Below, piece after piece: positions 33,768 to 42,367 of a stretch of DNA of 64,000 nucleotides. The position numbers and the translations under genes were made by a program. This DNA comes from Streptomyces longwoodensis (GTDB lineage Bacteria; Actinomycetota; Actinomycetes; Streptomycetales; Streptomycetaceae): contig NZ_KQ948549.1 in the NCBI RefSeq assembly GCF_001514125.1, positions 248,001-312,000 of the forward strand, written 5' to 3'. Each line of letters opens with the position of its first letter. Within the stretch, counting starts at the first letter, position 1. Under the pieces are notes generated by a model, which saw nothing but the letters and a program-made list of their open reading frames with translations, did not search any database and had not been told where the DNA came from.

Positions 33768-34457
33768 ATGACCAGCACCGCCCGAGGGGCCCGCGCCCGC
33801 GCCCGGATCGAAGTCACCGCCGCCATCAAGGAGGAGGCGCGCAGACAGCTCGCCGCGGAGGGCGCCGCCCGGCTGTCGCTGCGCGCCGTCGCCCGGGAGC
33901 TGGGCATGGTCTCCTCGGCGCTGTACCGCTACTTCCCGAGCCGCGACGACCTGCTCACCGCGCTGATCATCGACGCCTACGACTCCCTCGGCGAGGCCGC
34001 CGAGTCCGCGCACGCCGCCGTGGCCCAGGAGGGCCCGCGACAGCGCTGGGTCGCGGTCTGCACCGCGGTGCGCCGCTGGGCGCTGGCCCACCCGCACGAG
34101 TACGCGCTGATCTACGGCTCACCCGTCCCCGGCTACCACGCCCCCCAGACCACCGTCCCGGCCGCCGCCCGGGTGGGCCTGCTGCTCATCGGCATCGTCC
34201 GCGACGCCCACCGGGGCCCGGGGCTGGCCGACCTGCCGCTCCCGGCCGACCTGCGGCCCGAGGCCGAGCGCCTGGTCGCCGACCTCGCCCCCGACCTGCC
34301 GCCCGCGGCCGGCGCGGCCCTGGTCGCGGCCTGGGCCCAGCTGTACGGGCTCGTGGGCTTCGAGCTGTTCGGCCAGTTCCACCGGGTCGTCGAGGACCGC
34401 GAGCCGTTCTTCCGCCACGCGGCGACCCGGCTGGCGGACCAGGTGGGCCTGCCGTAG
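33768..34457 (+). CDS. TetR/AcrR family transcriptional regulator
   Basis: A 229-residue TetR protein. HTH region: TAAIKEEARRQLAAEGAARL, SLRAVARELGMVSSALYRYF and PSRDDLLTALI. The C-terminal domain (WRHP-type TetR_C with RRWALAHPHEYALIYGSPVPGY) is the common WHG-like form in Streptomyces. ATG of MTSTARG chosen; the long upstream frame runs through operator sequence. Probably represses itself and the divergent oxidoreductase through the GAGAGC palindromes. Confidence 0.92.
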   Translation: MTSTARGARARARIEVTAAIKEEARRQLAAEGAARLSLRAVARELGMVSSALYRYFPSRDDLLTALIIDAYDSLGEAAESAHAAVAQEGPRQRWVAVCTAVRRWALAHPHEYALIYGSPVPGYHAPQTTVPAAARVGLLLIGIVRDAHRGPGLADLPLPADLRPEAERLVADLAPDLPPAAGAALVAAWAQLYGLVGFELFGQFHRVVEDREPFFRHAATRLADQVGLP

Positions 34458-34635
34458 CCGGTGGGGTGCCCCCATCGCGTTCCTGTACCGGGGCGCGCAT
34501 CGTGGCCGCGCCGGCCCTCCCGGCCCCGCCCCCGCAACCCGCGTCACCGCCCCCCGCCCGTACTTCCCCAGGAGTACGAACGATCACCCCGCCCGGCGGA
34601 CGTGCCGGGCCGTCCGGGGCGTCTAGCGTGGCCGC

Positions 34636-35871
34636 ATGGACGGACGGCGGACGGGCGCGGGCGGGCCCCGGCGGTGGTGGCGGTACGGGCCGCCCTGGGC
34701 GCGGCGCGGCGAGGACGACGAGCCCCGCGTCCGGCGGCTGCCGTGGCCGTCCACCCTGCTGGTCACCGCCTTCGTGCTGCTCGGCTCGACCTTCGCGGCC
34801 CACGCCCAGGAGGGGGAGCGGGCCGCGCTGGACCCGTTCGCGCGGGCGCTGCTGCTCGTCGCCTCGGGCCTGCTGCTGTGGCGCGGGCGCCGGCCGGTGG
34901 CGGTCGTGTTCGGCACGACGGCCGCCGTCGCCGTCTACCTGGGCGCCGGCTACCCCTACGGGCCGGTCTTCGTGCCGGTCGCCGTCGCCTGCTTCGCCGC
35001 GGTCGTCGCCGGGCACCGCCGGGCCGCCTGGTGGGCGGTGGGCGCGCTGTGGGCGGTGCACGTGCTGGTGGCACAGTGGCTGTACCGGTGGCTGCCGCCC
35101 GCCGGGGACGACCGGGCCTCCCTCACCCAGGAGTTCGTGCTCGCCACCTGGATCGTGGTGATCGTCGCGGTGTCCGAGCTGGCGCGGGCCCGGCGCGAGC
35201 AGTGGGCGCGGGAGCGGGCCGAACGCGCCCAGGCCGCCCGGCGCCGCGCCGACGAGGAGCGGCTGCGGATCGCCCGCGAACTGCACGACGTCCTCGCCCA
35301 CAGCCTGTCGGTCATCAACGTTCAGGCCGGTGTCGGCCTCGCCCTCCTCGACTCCGACCCCGAGCAGGCCCGCACCGCGCTCACCACCATCAAGTCCGCG
35401 AGCAAGGAGGCGCTGGGCGACGTACGGCAGGTGCTCGACACCCTGCGCACGCCCGGGGACGCGCCGCGCACCCCGGCGCCCGGCCTGGACCGGCTGCCCG
35501 AACTCGTGGAGCAGGCGGGGCGCGCGGGGCTCACGGTCCGGGTGGAGGGCGAGCCGCCGCGGCTGGCCCCCGGCGCGGACCTCGCCGCGTTCCGCATCGT
35601 CCAGGAGGCCCTCACCAACGTCGTACGGCACTCGGGGTCGCGGCACGCGCGCGTGTGCCTGGAGGACGCCGGGCGGTCGCTGCGGCTGCGGATCGACGAC
35701 GACGGTCCGGCGACCGGCGCCGAGGCCGGCGGCAGCGGCAACGGGCTCGCCGGGATGCGGGAGCGGGCCGCCGCCCTGGGTGGCACGATCGAGGCGGGTC
35801 CGCGCCCGGACGGCGGCTTCCGGGTGCTGGCCGTGCTGCCGCTGACCGGGAAGGTGGGGGAGGACCAGTGA
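34636..35871 (+). CDS. NarL-type sensor histidine kinase
   Basis: A 411-residue HisKA_3 kinase. Four to five membrane segments span roughly residues 35-155 with short loops, so there is no large extracellular sensor. Then comes the dimerisation helix with phospho-acceptor in RIARELHDVLAHS (His217) and a HATPase domain with FRIVQEALTNVVRHSG and GNGLAGMRERAAALGG. Autophosphorylated His passes phosphate to the response regulator, whose GTG start overlaps this stop codon. The signal is unknown; kinases of this shape often sense membrane stress. Confidence 0.93.
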   Translation: MDGRRTGAGGPRRWWRYGPPWARRGEDDEPRVRRLPWPSTLLVTAFVLLGSTFAAHAQEGERAALDPFARALLLVASGLLLWRGRRPVAVVFGTTAAVAVYLGAGYPYGPVFVPVAVACFAAVVAGHRRAAWWAVGALWAVHVLVAQWLYRWLPPAGDDRASLTQEFVLATWIVVIVAVSELARARREQWARERAERAQAARRRADEERLRIARELHDVLAHSLSVINVQAGVGLALLDSDPEQARTALTTIKSASKEALGDVRQVLDTLRTPGDAPRTPAPGLDRLPELVEQAGRAGLTVRVEGEPPRLAPGADLAAFRIVQEALTNVVRHSGSRHARVCLEDAGRSLRLRIDDDGPATGAEAGGSGNGLAGMRERAAALGGTIEAGPRPDGGFRVLAVLPLTGKVGEDQ

Positions 35872-36533
35872 TCCGGGTACTGCTCGCCGACGACCAGTCC
35901 CTGGTGCGGGCGGGGTTCAGGGCGCTGCTCGACGCGCAGGCGGACATCGAGGTGGCCGGCGAGGCCGCCGACGGTGTGCAGGCCGTGCGCGCGGTGCGGG
36001 AACTGCGGCCCGACGTCGTGCTGATGGACATCCGCATGCCCGTGCTCGACGGGCTGGCCGCCACCCGCCGCATCACCGGCGACGCGGCCCTCGCCCGGGT
36101 GAAGGTGGTCATGCTCACCACGTTCGAGCTGGACGAGTACGTCTTCGAGGCGATCCGCTCGGGTGCCTCCGGCTTCCTGGTGAAGGACACCGAGCCGGAC
36201 GAACTCCTGCGCGCCGTAAGGGCGGTGGTCGCCGGGGACGCGCTGCTGTCGCCGGGGGTGACGCGCCGGCTCATCGCCGAGTTCGCCGCGCGGTCCAAGG
36301 AGCCCGCCGCGGCCGACGCGCTGGGCGCGCTCACCGAGCGGGAGCGGGAGGTGATGGCGTTGGTCGGCATCGGCCTGTCCAACGAGGAGATCGCCCGCCG
36401 GCTGGTCGTCAGCCCCCTCACCGCCAAGACCCACGTCAGCCGCACCATGGTGAAGCTCGGCGCCCGCGACCGGGCCCAACTGGTCGTCCTGGCCTACGAG
36501 TCGGGGTTGGTCCGTCCGGGCTGGCTGGGCTGA
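35868..36533 (+). CDS. NarL/LuxR-type response regulator
   Basis: A 221-residue response regulator. Receiver domain: ADDQSLVRAGF at the acidic pocket, phospho-acceptor Asp54 in VLMDIRMPVLDG, LTTFELDEYVF and FLVKDTEPDEL with the conserved Lys. A GerE/LuxR HTH follows (LTEREREVMALVGIGLSNEEIARRL split as TEREREVMALVGIGLSNEE and IARRLVVSPLTAKTHVSRTM). GTG start overlaps the kinase stop by 4 bp, so the pair is co-translated. Confidence 0.95.
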   Translation: MIRVLLADDQSLVRAGFRALLDAQADIEVAGEAADGVQAVRAVRELRPDVVLMDIRMPVLDGLAATRRITGDAALARVKVVMLTTFELDEYVFEAIRSGASGFLVKDTEPDELLRAVRAVVAGDALLSPGVTRRLIAEFAARSKEPAAADALGALTEREREVMALVGIGLSNEEIARRLVVSPLTAKTHVSRTMVKLGARDRAQLVVLAYESGLVRPGWLG

Positions 36534-36793
36534 GCGCCCCGCCGGAAACGGACCAGCACCGTCACGACCCGGGTGAGGAACAGCACGGGGGCGATCACCG
36601 CGGCCGCCCCCTTCGACGAGCGCTCCACGAGTGCGGGCAGGTCGAACAGCAGCGCCGGACCGGCGACGGCCCCGACCACGACCGCCGTCGCGAAGGCCGC
36701 GCTGACCAGTGCGTACCCGATCTCGACGGTGATCGCGTCCCGCTCGGCCTGGGTGCGCCGCCCCTGATGCCCCGTCAAAGCCGTTCCCCACAT
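36494..36793 (-). CDS. Small membrane protein (DUF6332-like)
   Basis: A 99-residue protein with two membrane segments (around 27-50 and 62-82) and a conserved-looking TQAERDAITVEIGYALVSA start that I associate with the Streptomyces DUF6332 family, function unknown. Its 3' end overlaps the response-regulator 3' end by 40 bp on the opposite strand. No clear Shine-Dalgarno precedes the ATG, so either it is leaderless or a start a few codons inward is used. Confidence 0.6.
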   Translation of the reverse strand: MWGTALTGHQGRRTQAERDAITVEIGYALVSAAFATAVVVGAVAGPALLFDLPALVERSSKGAAAVIAPVLFLTRVVTVLVRFRRGAQPSQPGRTNPDS

Positions 36794-36818
36794 GACGTCA
36801 TACCGGGAGTTTCACAGG

Positions 36819-36858
36819 CCGGTGCCCCGGCGGGCAAGGAAGCCCGCCGGGGCACCGG
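36819..36858. terminator. Terminator downstream of MFS gene
   Basis: A 17-bp perfect stem (inner arm TGCCCCGGCGGGC) with loop AAGGAA, just after the stop of the leftward MFS gene. Confidence 0.8.
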
Positions 36859-36872
36859 TGGAGGCGTCCCCG

Positions 36873-38372
36873 TCAGTCACGGACCGGCACGCGGTCCGCT
36901 TCCGCCTCCCGGAGGGTGGACTGGGCGACCACCACCGACGGCCGGGTGCGCCGGGTGCGCAGACCGGTCAGGGTGATCAGGAAGCCGGCGGCGGCGACGC
37001 ACGCCACCACGGTCAGGCCCGGACGGTAGCTGTCCAGGACGGCCTGCGGGGTCGGGTCGGCCGGGGCGCCCGCCGTGACCACCGCGGTCACCACGGCGAG
37101 GAAGATCGCGCCGCCCACCTGCACGGAGGTGTTGAGCAGCCCGGAGACCATGCCCTGCTCGTGGTCGTCGACGCCGTTGGTGGCCTGGATGTTGAGCGAG
37201 GGGAACACCAGCGCGCAGGCCGCGCCGATCAGCAGCATCGACGGCAGGATCACCGCCGCGTACACCGGGTCCAGGTCGACGCGCAGGAACAGCACGTACC
37301 CGACGACCATCAGCGCGAAGCCGACCGCGATGAGCCGCGGGGTGCCGAACCGGTCGACGATCGCGCCCACCTTCGTCGACGACACCGCGACCAGCGCGCC
37401 CGCCGGCAGGAAGGCGAGGGCGGTGTGCAGCGCGGACCAGCCCAGCAGCGACTGCATGTACAGCGTGGCCAGGAACTGGAAGCCGACGTACGAGCCGAAG
37501 AAGGCCATCGCGCCGAGCTGGGCGCGGATCTGGCTGCCGGAGCGCAGCACGCCCAGGCGGATCAGCGGCCCCGGCGAGCGTCGTTCGACCAGGACGAACA
37601 CGGTCAGCAGGACCGCCACCGCGAGGAAGGACAGCAGGGTGCGGGCCGAGGTCCAGCCGGCCTCGGGCGCCTGGACGACCGTGTACACCAGCAGCAGCAT
37701 GGACGCCGTGCCGAGGATGGCGCCGGGGACGTCGTAGCCGTTGTGGTCGCGTTCGCGGGCGCTGCGCGGCAGCAGCTTCAGGCCGGCCGCGAGGGCGAGC
37801 AGGGCGATGGGCGCGGGCAGCAGCATCGTCAGCCGCCAACTGGCCTCGGTGAGCAGGCCGGACAGGACCAGGCCCATGGAGAAGCCGGTGGCGGCGCAGG
37901 TGGTGTAGATCGACAGGGCGCGGTTGCGCAGCGGGCCCTCGGGGAACGTCGTCGTGATGATCGACAGCCCGGCGGGCGCGGTGAACGCCGCGCTCAGGCC
38001 CTTGACGAAGCGGCTGGCGATGAGCAGCGGGCCGGAGTCGACGAGGCCGCCGAGCAGCGAGGCGAGCGCGAAGACGCCGAGCGCGACGAGGAAGACCTGG
38101 CGCCGGCCCAGCAGGTCGGCGGTCCGGCCGCCGAGGAGCAACAGGCCGCCGTAGCCCAGGATGTAGCCGCTGACGACCCATTGCAGGGTCGAGGTGGACA
38201 GGTCGAGGTCGGTCGCGATCGACGGCAGGGCGACGCCGACCATCGACACGTCCAGCGCGTCGAGGAACATCGCGGCGCACAGCACCAGGAGGGTGCCCCA
38301 CAGCCGGGGAGTCCAGCGCACCGTCGACGCGGAGGGCGCCGGGGACGCGGGGGAGGGGAGCGGAGTGGTCAT
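36873..38372 (-). CDS. MFS transporter (DHA2 drug:H+ antiporter-like)
   Basis: A 499-residue MFS pump with about 14 membrane segments. Motifs: LDALDVSMVGVALPSIATDL (TM1 motif D1), GGRTADLLGRRQ (motif A), RFVKGLSAAFTAPAGLS and GFSMGLVLSGLLTEASWR in the motif C position. Divergent from a MarR regulator with repeated TGCA half-sites between, the standard layout for MarR-controlled drug efflux. ATG of MTTPLPS chosen; starts 4 and 14 codons upstream fall in the operator area. Confidence 0.92.
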   Translation of the reverse strand: MTTPLPSPASPAPSASTVRWTPRLWGTLLVLCAAMFLDALDVSMVGVALPSIATDLDLSTSTLQWVVSGYILGYGGLLLLGGRTADLLGRRQVFLVALGVFALASLLGGLVDSGPLLIASRFVKGLSAAFTAPAGLSIITTTFPEGPLRNRALSIYTTCAATGFSMGLVLSGLLTEASWRLTMLLPAPIALLALAAGLKLLPRSARERDHNGYDVPGAILGTASMLLLVYTVVQAPEAGWTSARTLLSFLAVAVLLTVFVLVERRSPGPLIRLGVLRSGSQIRAQLGAMAFFGSYVGFQFLATLYMQSLLGWSALHTALAFLPAGALVAVSSTKVGAIVDRFGTPRLIAVGFALMVVGYVLFLRVDLDPVYAAVILPSMLLIGAACALVFPSLNIQATNGVDDHEQGMVSGLLNTSVQVGGAIFLAVVTAVVTAGAPADPTPQAVLDSYRPGLTVVACVAAAGFLITLTGLRTRRTRPSVVVAQSTLREAEADRVPVRD

Positions 38373-38394
38373 GGCGACGACCATTCCATGCGTG

Positions 38395-38428
38395 TGCATC
38401 GAATGCAAGTGCATTTAATTCGCGTGCA
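38395..38428. promoter_or_regulatory. MarR operator region
   Basis: Four TGCA half-sites at 38395, 38404, 38410 and 38425. The first pair forms a perfect TGCAT-CGA-ATGCA palindrome. It is the only low-GC stretch in this divergent promoter. Confidence 0.6.
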
Positions 38429-38459
38429 ACGAAAAGCGATCTCTGCTACGGTGCCGCGC

Positions 38460-38846
38460 ATGACGGAGACGCGGGGTGAGCAGCAGGAACTCGTGCGGCA
38501 GTGGCGGGACATCCTCGCCCTGCACGCCCGCACCCAGTGCGAACTGGACCGCGTCCTGCACCACCACGGCCTGTGCGCCAGCGACTTCGAGGTGCTGGAC
38601 GTGCTCGCGGAGGGCGCCGACCGCACCGGCTACCGGGTGCAGGAGATCGCCGAGCGCGTCCACCTCAGCCAGAGCGCCCTGTCCCGGCTGATCGCGCGCC
38701 TGGAGAAGGACGGCCTGGTCGAGCGCTGTCTGTGCTCGGAGGACCGGCGCGGCGTCCGCGTCGTCCTCACGGCGACGGGGCGCGCGCTGCACGGCCGGGT
38801 GCTGCCGGTGCAGCGCGCGGTGCTGGGACGCATGCTCGCGAGCTGA
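38460..38846 (+). CDS. MarR family transcriptional regulator
   Basis: A 128-residue MarR protein, slightly short for the family. Winged HTH: YRVQEIAERVHLSQSALSRL, IARLEKDGLVERC and the wing SEDRRGVRVVLT. Two Cys (CLCSED in the wing start, CASD earlier) might allow thiol sensing, which is inference. It likely represses the divergent MFS pump and itself by binding the TGCA repeats. Confidence 0.92.
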   Translation: MTETRGEQQELVRQWRDILALHARTQCELDRVLHHHGLCASDFEVLDVLAEGADRTGYRVQEIAERVHLSQSALSRLIARLEKDGLVERCLCSEDRRGVRVVLTATGRALHGRVLPVQRAVLGRMLAS

Positions 38847-38879
38847 ACGGCCCAGCGGTAGGAGGTTACTGAGGTTCCG

Positions 38880-39617
38880 TCAGCTCCAGGTGATCGCCGA
38901 CCTCTCCCGCCACAGCTCGGCCAGCGAGGCGTCCCCGGTGACCGCGGGGAACGGCTGCCGGTTCCACAGGGACAGGTACAACTGCGCCGCGCTGCCGCTG
39001 AGTTCGCAGTCCGCCGCTCCGGACTCGCCGCGCTCCGCCACGGGCGGCTCGGGCGACAGCCGTACGGTCCACACCGCGTCGTCCGTGTCCGTCGCCCGCA
39101 CGCGCAGCACCCGGGGCCGGTCGGTGCGCACCCGGCTCTTGGCGCGGGCGTGGAAGGACCGCAGGAGTTCGTCGATGCCGTCCACCGCGACCGCGGGCTC
39201 GACCGGGCCGATCGTGCCGCGCGCCGACTCGGCGTCGACCCGGTGTACGGTCGTCTCGTGGGTCTGCCGCCGCGCCCAGAACCGCAGCGGCGAGGGGGCG
39301 GGCATGAAGTGCCAGCACGCGAGGTCGGGCGGGGCCGCCGACAGGGCGTCGACCAGGGCCCGGTGGCCCTCCTGGAACCACTCCAGCAGCGCGTCGCCGT
39401 CGAGGTCGGGCAGGCCCCCGTCGGGGTGGTGGTCGGTGTGCCCCTCGACGACGAACGCGGTCGCCCAGCGGTGCACCATGCCGGTGTGCCGCACCAGGTC
39501 CCGCACCTGCCACTGCGGGCACGTCGGCACCTTCGCGTCGACCCCGGCCGCGGCGGCGGCCTCGCCGAGCGACCGGCCCTCCCGGTCCAGGACGTCGATG
39601 AACTGCGCAGTCTCCAT
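38880..39617 (-). CDS. Maleylpyruvate isomerase family mycothiol-dependent enzyme
   Basis: A 245-residue DinB-fold (MDMPI) protein. Typical blocks: VPTCPQWQVRDLVRHTGMVH with the first metal His, and RRQTHETTVHRVDAE carrying the other metal-binding His pair. The C-terminal domain has the SxxxLYLSLWNRQ motif of the MDMPI_C type. Such enzymes use mycothiol or act on unknown electrophiles. ATG of METAQF chosen. Single gene, convergent with the MarR gene. Confidence 0.88.
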   Translation of the reverse strand: METAQFIDVLDREGRSLGEAAAAAGVDAKVPTCPQWQVRDLVRHTGMVHRWATAFVVEGHTDHHPDGGLPDLDGDALLEWFQEGHRALVDALSAAPPDLACWHFMPAPSPLRFWARRQTHETTVHRVDAESARGTIGPVEPAVAVDGIDELLRSFHARAKSRVRTDRPRVLRVRATDTDDAVWTVRLSPEPPVAERGESGAADCELSGSAAQLYLSLWNRQPFPAVTGDASLAELWRERSAITWS

Positions 39618-39709
39618 GAGGTGAGTGTGCACGATCAAGGGCCTCGCGGGGGAGGGGCGGCCGGTCGGTCCGGCGCCCCGTCCGGGAGGGGGAGGGGGGC
39701 GGGTGGCCG

Positions 39710-39740
39710 CTCGGCCCGGCGCCCCAGGGGCCGGGCCGAG
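39710..39740. terminator. Hairpin after YbjJ-like MFS gene
   Basis: Perfect 11-bp arms CTCGGCCCGGC/GCCGGGCCGAG with a 9-nt loop, 10 bp after the stop of the leftward MFS gene. Confidence 0.6.
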
Positions 39741-39749
39741 TCGGCCCGG

Positions 39750-40958
39750 TCAGCCCGGCGCGGCGTCGCGCACCGCGAACCCGATCAGCGCCGCGATCCC
39801 CGCGAGGACCGCCACGCTCGTCAGGGCCGCCGACAGGGACAGCCACTCCGCCATGAACCCGATGGCGGGCGGACCCAGCAGCATGCCGCCGTAGCCGAGC
39901 GTGGAGGCGGTGGCGACGCCGTCGGGTCCGGCGAGGGCACCGGCCCGCTCGACGGCCACCGGGAACAGGTTGGCCAGCCCGAGCCCGGTGACGGCGTACC
40001 CGGCCAGGGCGGCCCACGGGCTCGGGGCCAGGGAACCGGCGAGCATGCCGACGGCCGCGGTGCTCCCGCCCACGACGACGGTACGGGTACGGCCCAGCCG
40101 CTCCAGCAGCGTCGTCCCGGTCAGCCGCCCGAGCGTCATCGCCAGCGCGAAGCACGCGTACCCGGCGGCCGCGACCCCGGCCGACGTCCCGAGGTCCTGC
40201 TTCAGGTGCAGCGCGCCCCAGTCCGCCATCGCGCCCTCACCGTAGGCGGTGCACAGGGCGATCAGCCCGAAGACGACCACGAGCCGCCGGTGGCCACCGG
40301 CCGCACGGGACGGCGTGCCCGGTCCGGGGGCGGGCCCGGGGTCCGGTCGGCGGGGCGGTTCGTGGCGCAGCAGTGTCGGCGCGGCGAGCGCGGTCACCAG
40401 CAGGCCGATCAGCGTGAGGCAGAACAGGTGCGCGGTCGGGGTGAGCATCCCCGCGACCAGCCCGCCGAGCCCGGCGCCCACCATGCCGCCCAGGCTGAAG
40501 GCGGCGTGGAAGCTCGGCATGATCGGCCGTCGCAGCGCGGCCACGAGGTCGACGGCGGCGCTGTTGAACGCCACGTTGATGCTGCCGTAGGCCGCCCCGA
40601 AGGCCAGCAGGACCAGGCCCAGCGCGAGCGCCGAGTGGGTCAGCGGGGGCAGGGCGACGCTCAGGGACAGCAGGACCGCGCAGACGACGGTCACCCGGTG
40701 GCTGCCGTAGCGGCGGCACAGGCGACCGGTGAGCGTCATGGTCACGACGGCGCCGGCGGAGACGCCGAGCAGGGCGAGGCCGAGGGCGCCCGCCGAGGCG
40801 TGCGTCTGTTCCTTGATGTCGGGGATGCGGACCACCCAGCCGGCGAACACGAAGCCGTCGAGGGCGAAGAAGACGGTGAGGACGAGGCGGAGTCGGGACA
40901 GGAGGCTGCCGTTGCCCGGCACGGCACTGTGCGATCGGGTTTTGTTTATTTGCGGCAC
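39750..40958 (-). CDS. MFS transporter, YbjJ-like
   Basis: A 402-residue, 12-segment MFS protein. FFALDGFVFAGWVVRIPDIK in TM1 and the following THASAGALGLALLGVSAGAV are typical of the YbjJ/FucP-like group in actinobacteria, with GRLCRRYGSH as motif A. The cytoplasmic central loop is Pro-rich (about residues 205-225). Substrate unknown. The N-terminal MPQINKTRSHS is less hydrophobic, and its coding DNA at 40930-40958 is unusually AT-rich, suggesting the promoter runs close to the start. Confidence 0.9.
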   Translation of the reverse strand: MPQINKTRSHSAVPGNGSLLSRLRLVLTVFFALDGFVFAGWVVRIPDIKEQTHASAGALGLALLGVSAGAVVTMTLTGRLCRRYGSHRVTVVCAVLLSLSVALPPLTHSALALGLVLLAFGAAYGSINVAFNSAAVDLVAALRRPIMPSFHAAFSLGGMVGAGLGGLVAGMLTPTAHLFCLTLIGLLVTALAAPTLLRHEPPRRPDPGPAPGPGTPSRAAGGHRRLVVVFGLIALCTAYGEGAMADWGALHLKQDLGTSAGVAAAGYACFALAMTLGRLTGTTLLERLGRTRTVVVGGSTAAVGMLAGSLAPSPWAALAGYAVTGLGLANLFPVAVERAGALAGPDGVATASTLGYGGMLLGPPAIGFMAEWLSLSAALTSVAVLAGIAALIGFAVRDAAPG

Positions 40959-41139
40959 AAAGTCAGGCTAGGCGAGCGGCGTGACCGGGGGCAAGGTGCC
41001 CGGTCCCTCCCCTTTCGTCGGTGGGGTGCGGCTTGTTCTGCGTGGTGCGTCGGGCGCTCGGGCGCCGAGGCGGGGCGCGGTCCGGGATGACGGAGGGGCG
41101 GGCGGGGCGTGAGGGGTGCGTCGGCGGGGGAGGGAAGCA

Positions 41140-41241
41140 GGGTGGGCGTCCGGCGTGAGCGGCCCGCACGGCGGGTGGGCGTCCGGTGTGAGCGGCCCGC
41201 ACGGCGGGTGGGCGTCCGGTGTGAGCGGCCGGCCACGGCGG
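41140..41241. repeat. 33-bp tandem repeat
   Basis: Two full copies of a 33-bp unit (41161-41193 and 41194-41226; begins GGCCCGCACGGCGGGTGGGC), preceded by 21 bp of a third copy (41140-41160) and followed by a partial GGCCGGCCACGGCGG. It fills the 322-bp gap between the divergently arranged MFS and DUF6629 genes. No coding role supported, although 33 bp keeps any frame open. Confidence 0.8.
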
Positions 41242-41280
41242 CCCCTTCCGTGATCCGACGGCGCGACCGAGGGTGGGGCG

Positions 41281-41907
41281 ATGTGCTGGAGTGCGACGGC
41301 CGATCTCGTGGCGGGCACCGCCGTCGCCGCTGTGGGCGTCGCCTGCGTGGCGCGCACCCGGCGCGCCCGTGACCTGCCGCTCGCCGCGCTGCCCCTGCTC
41401 CTCGGTGCCCACCAGCTGGTCGAGGCCCGGGTCTGGCACCTCGGCGGGGGCACGGGTCCCGCGACCCTCGCCTGGGCCGTCATCGCCCTGCCGCTGCTCG
41501 CGGCGTGGGTGCCGGTGGCCGTGTGGTGCGCCGTGCCGGGCCCGGCCCGGCGCCGGCTGCTGCTCCCCCTGGCGTCGGGCGCCGTGACCGCCGCCCTCCT
41601 CGCCCACGCCCTCGCCACCCGGACCGTGCGCGCCGAGATCCGCGGCCACACCGTCGGCTACGTGCTAGGGCTGCCCCACCCCGAACTCCTCGTCGCCGGC
41701 TACCTCGTGGCCACCATCGGCGCGTTCCTGCTGTCCGGCGACCGGGTGCTCGTGACGCTCGGGGTCCTGGTCGCGGTGGGCGCGCTGATGTGCGGGGCGC
41801 TGTGGCGGCTGGAGTTCGTCTCGACGTGGTGCGCGGTCGCGGCGGTGTGCTCGGTGGTGGTGTGGGCGTGGGTGGGGCGGCGATCGCCGGTCCGCGTGGG
41901 CGTGTAG
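41281..41907 (+). CDS. DUF6629 membrane protein
   Basis: A 208-residue integral membrane protein starting MCWSATADLVAGTAVAAVG, the DUF6629 signature. About seven hydrophobic segments, with HQLVEARVWH between the second and third. Function unknown; the conserved Cys-Trp start and His residues near the membrane face could bind a metal or haem, which is speculation. Begins right after the tandem repeat. Confidence 0.85.
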   Translation: MCWSATADLVAGTAVAAVGVACVARTRRARDLPLAALPLLLGAHQLVEARVWHLGGGTGPATLAWAVIALPLLAAWVPVAVWCAVPGPARRRLLLPLASGAVTAALLAHALATRTVRAEIRGHTVGYVLGLPHPELLVAGYLVATIGAFLLSGDRVLVTLGVLVAVGALMCGALWRLEFVSTWCAVAAVCSVVVWAWVGRRSPVRVGV

Positions 41908-42095
41908 AACCTCAGGCGCACGACTCGGTGCCGGACCCTGTGCCTGTTCCTGTTCCTGTGCCGGTGTCCGTCTGTACGGGGAGGGGTGGGCCGGGGACCG
42001 TGCGTGTCACCCACATGCCCCATCCGAGGGGCCGTCCCCCAGGGGGCCGTGCTGGGATGGGAGTCGACCTCGATGTCTCCCGGAGGGAGCTGAGA

Positions 42096-42284
42096 GTGCA
42101 CGAGATGTGGTGTGGCTCCGACGATGCGGGCGAGCCGGTCTGGCACGTCCTCGCGACCGACAAGACCTCGACCCTGTGCGGCGTCGACAAGAAACAGGAA
42201 TGGCCACCGGGGAGTGAGCCGACGGACCGGCACTGCTTCCCCTGCATGCGGGCCTTCCAACGGACCATGCAGAAAACGAGCTGA
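42096..42284 (+). CDS. Small Cys-containing protein, unknown
   Basis: A 62-residue protein: VHEMWCGSDDAGEPVWHVLA, a TLCGVD motif, then RHCFPCM. Four Cys in three places with a nearby His suggest a small zinc-binding knuckle. GTG start has a GGAGGGAG site 6 bp upstream; an ATG 13 codons earlier is possible. Third positions are less GC-biased than in core genes. I do not recognise a family. Confidence 0.55.
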   Translation: MHEMWCGSDDAGEPVWHVLATDKTSTLCGVDKKQEWPPGSEPTDRHCFPCMRAFQRTMQKTS

Positions 42285-42320
42285 CCGGTGGGCGGGCCGC
42301 CCGACCGGCCCGGCCCCCGG

Positions 42321-42336
42321 GAAACCGATCGGTTTC
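42321..42336. promoter_or_regulatory. Operator copy 1 (GAAACCGATCGGTTTC)
   Basis: Perfect 16-bp palindrome, 31 bp ahead of the TetR gene. Identical in core to two copies before the downstream SDR gene. Confidence 0.8.
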
Positions 42337-42367
42337 GTTCCGGGGTGGACGGCGTTACCCTCGCGGC

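Noticed and set aside
41140..41241. 33-bp repeats considered as a CRISPR array
   Set aside because: The units are directly adjacent with no variable spacers, and no cas gene is present.
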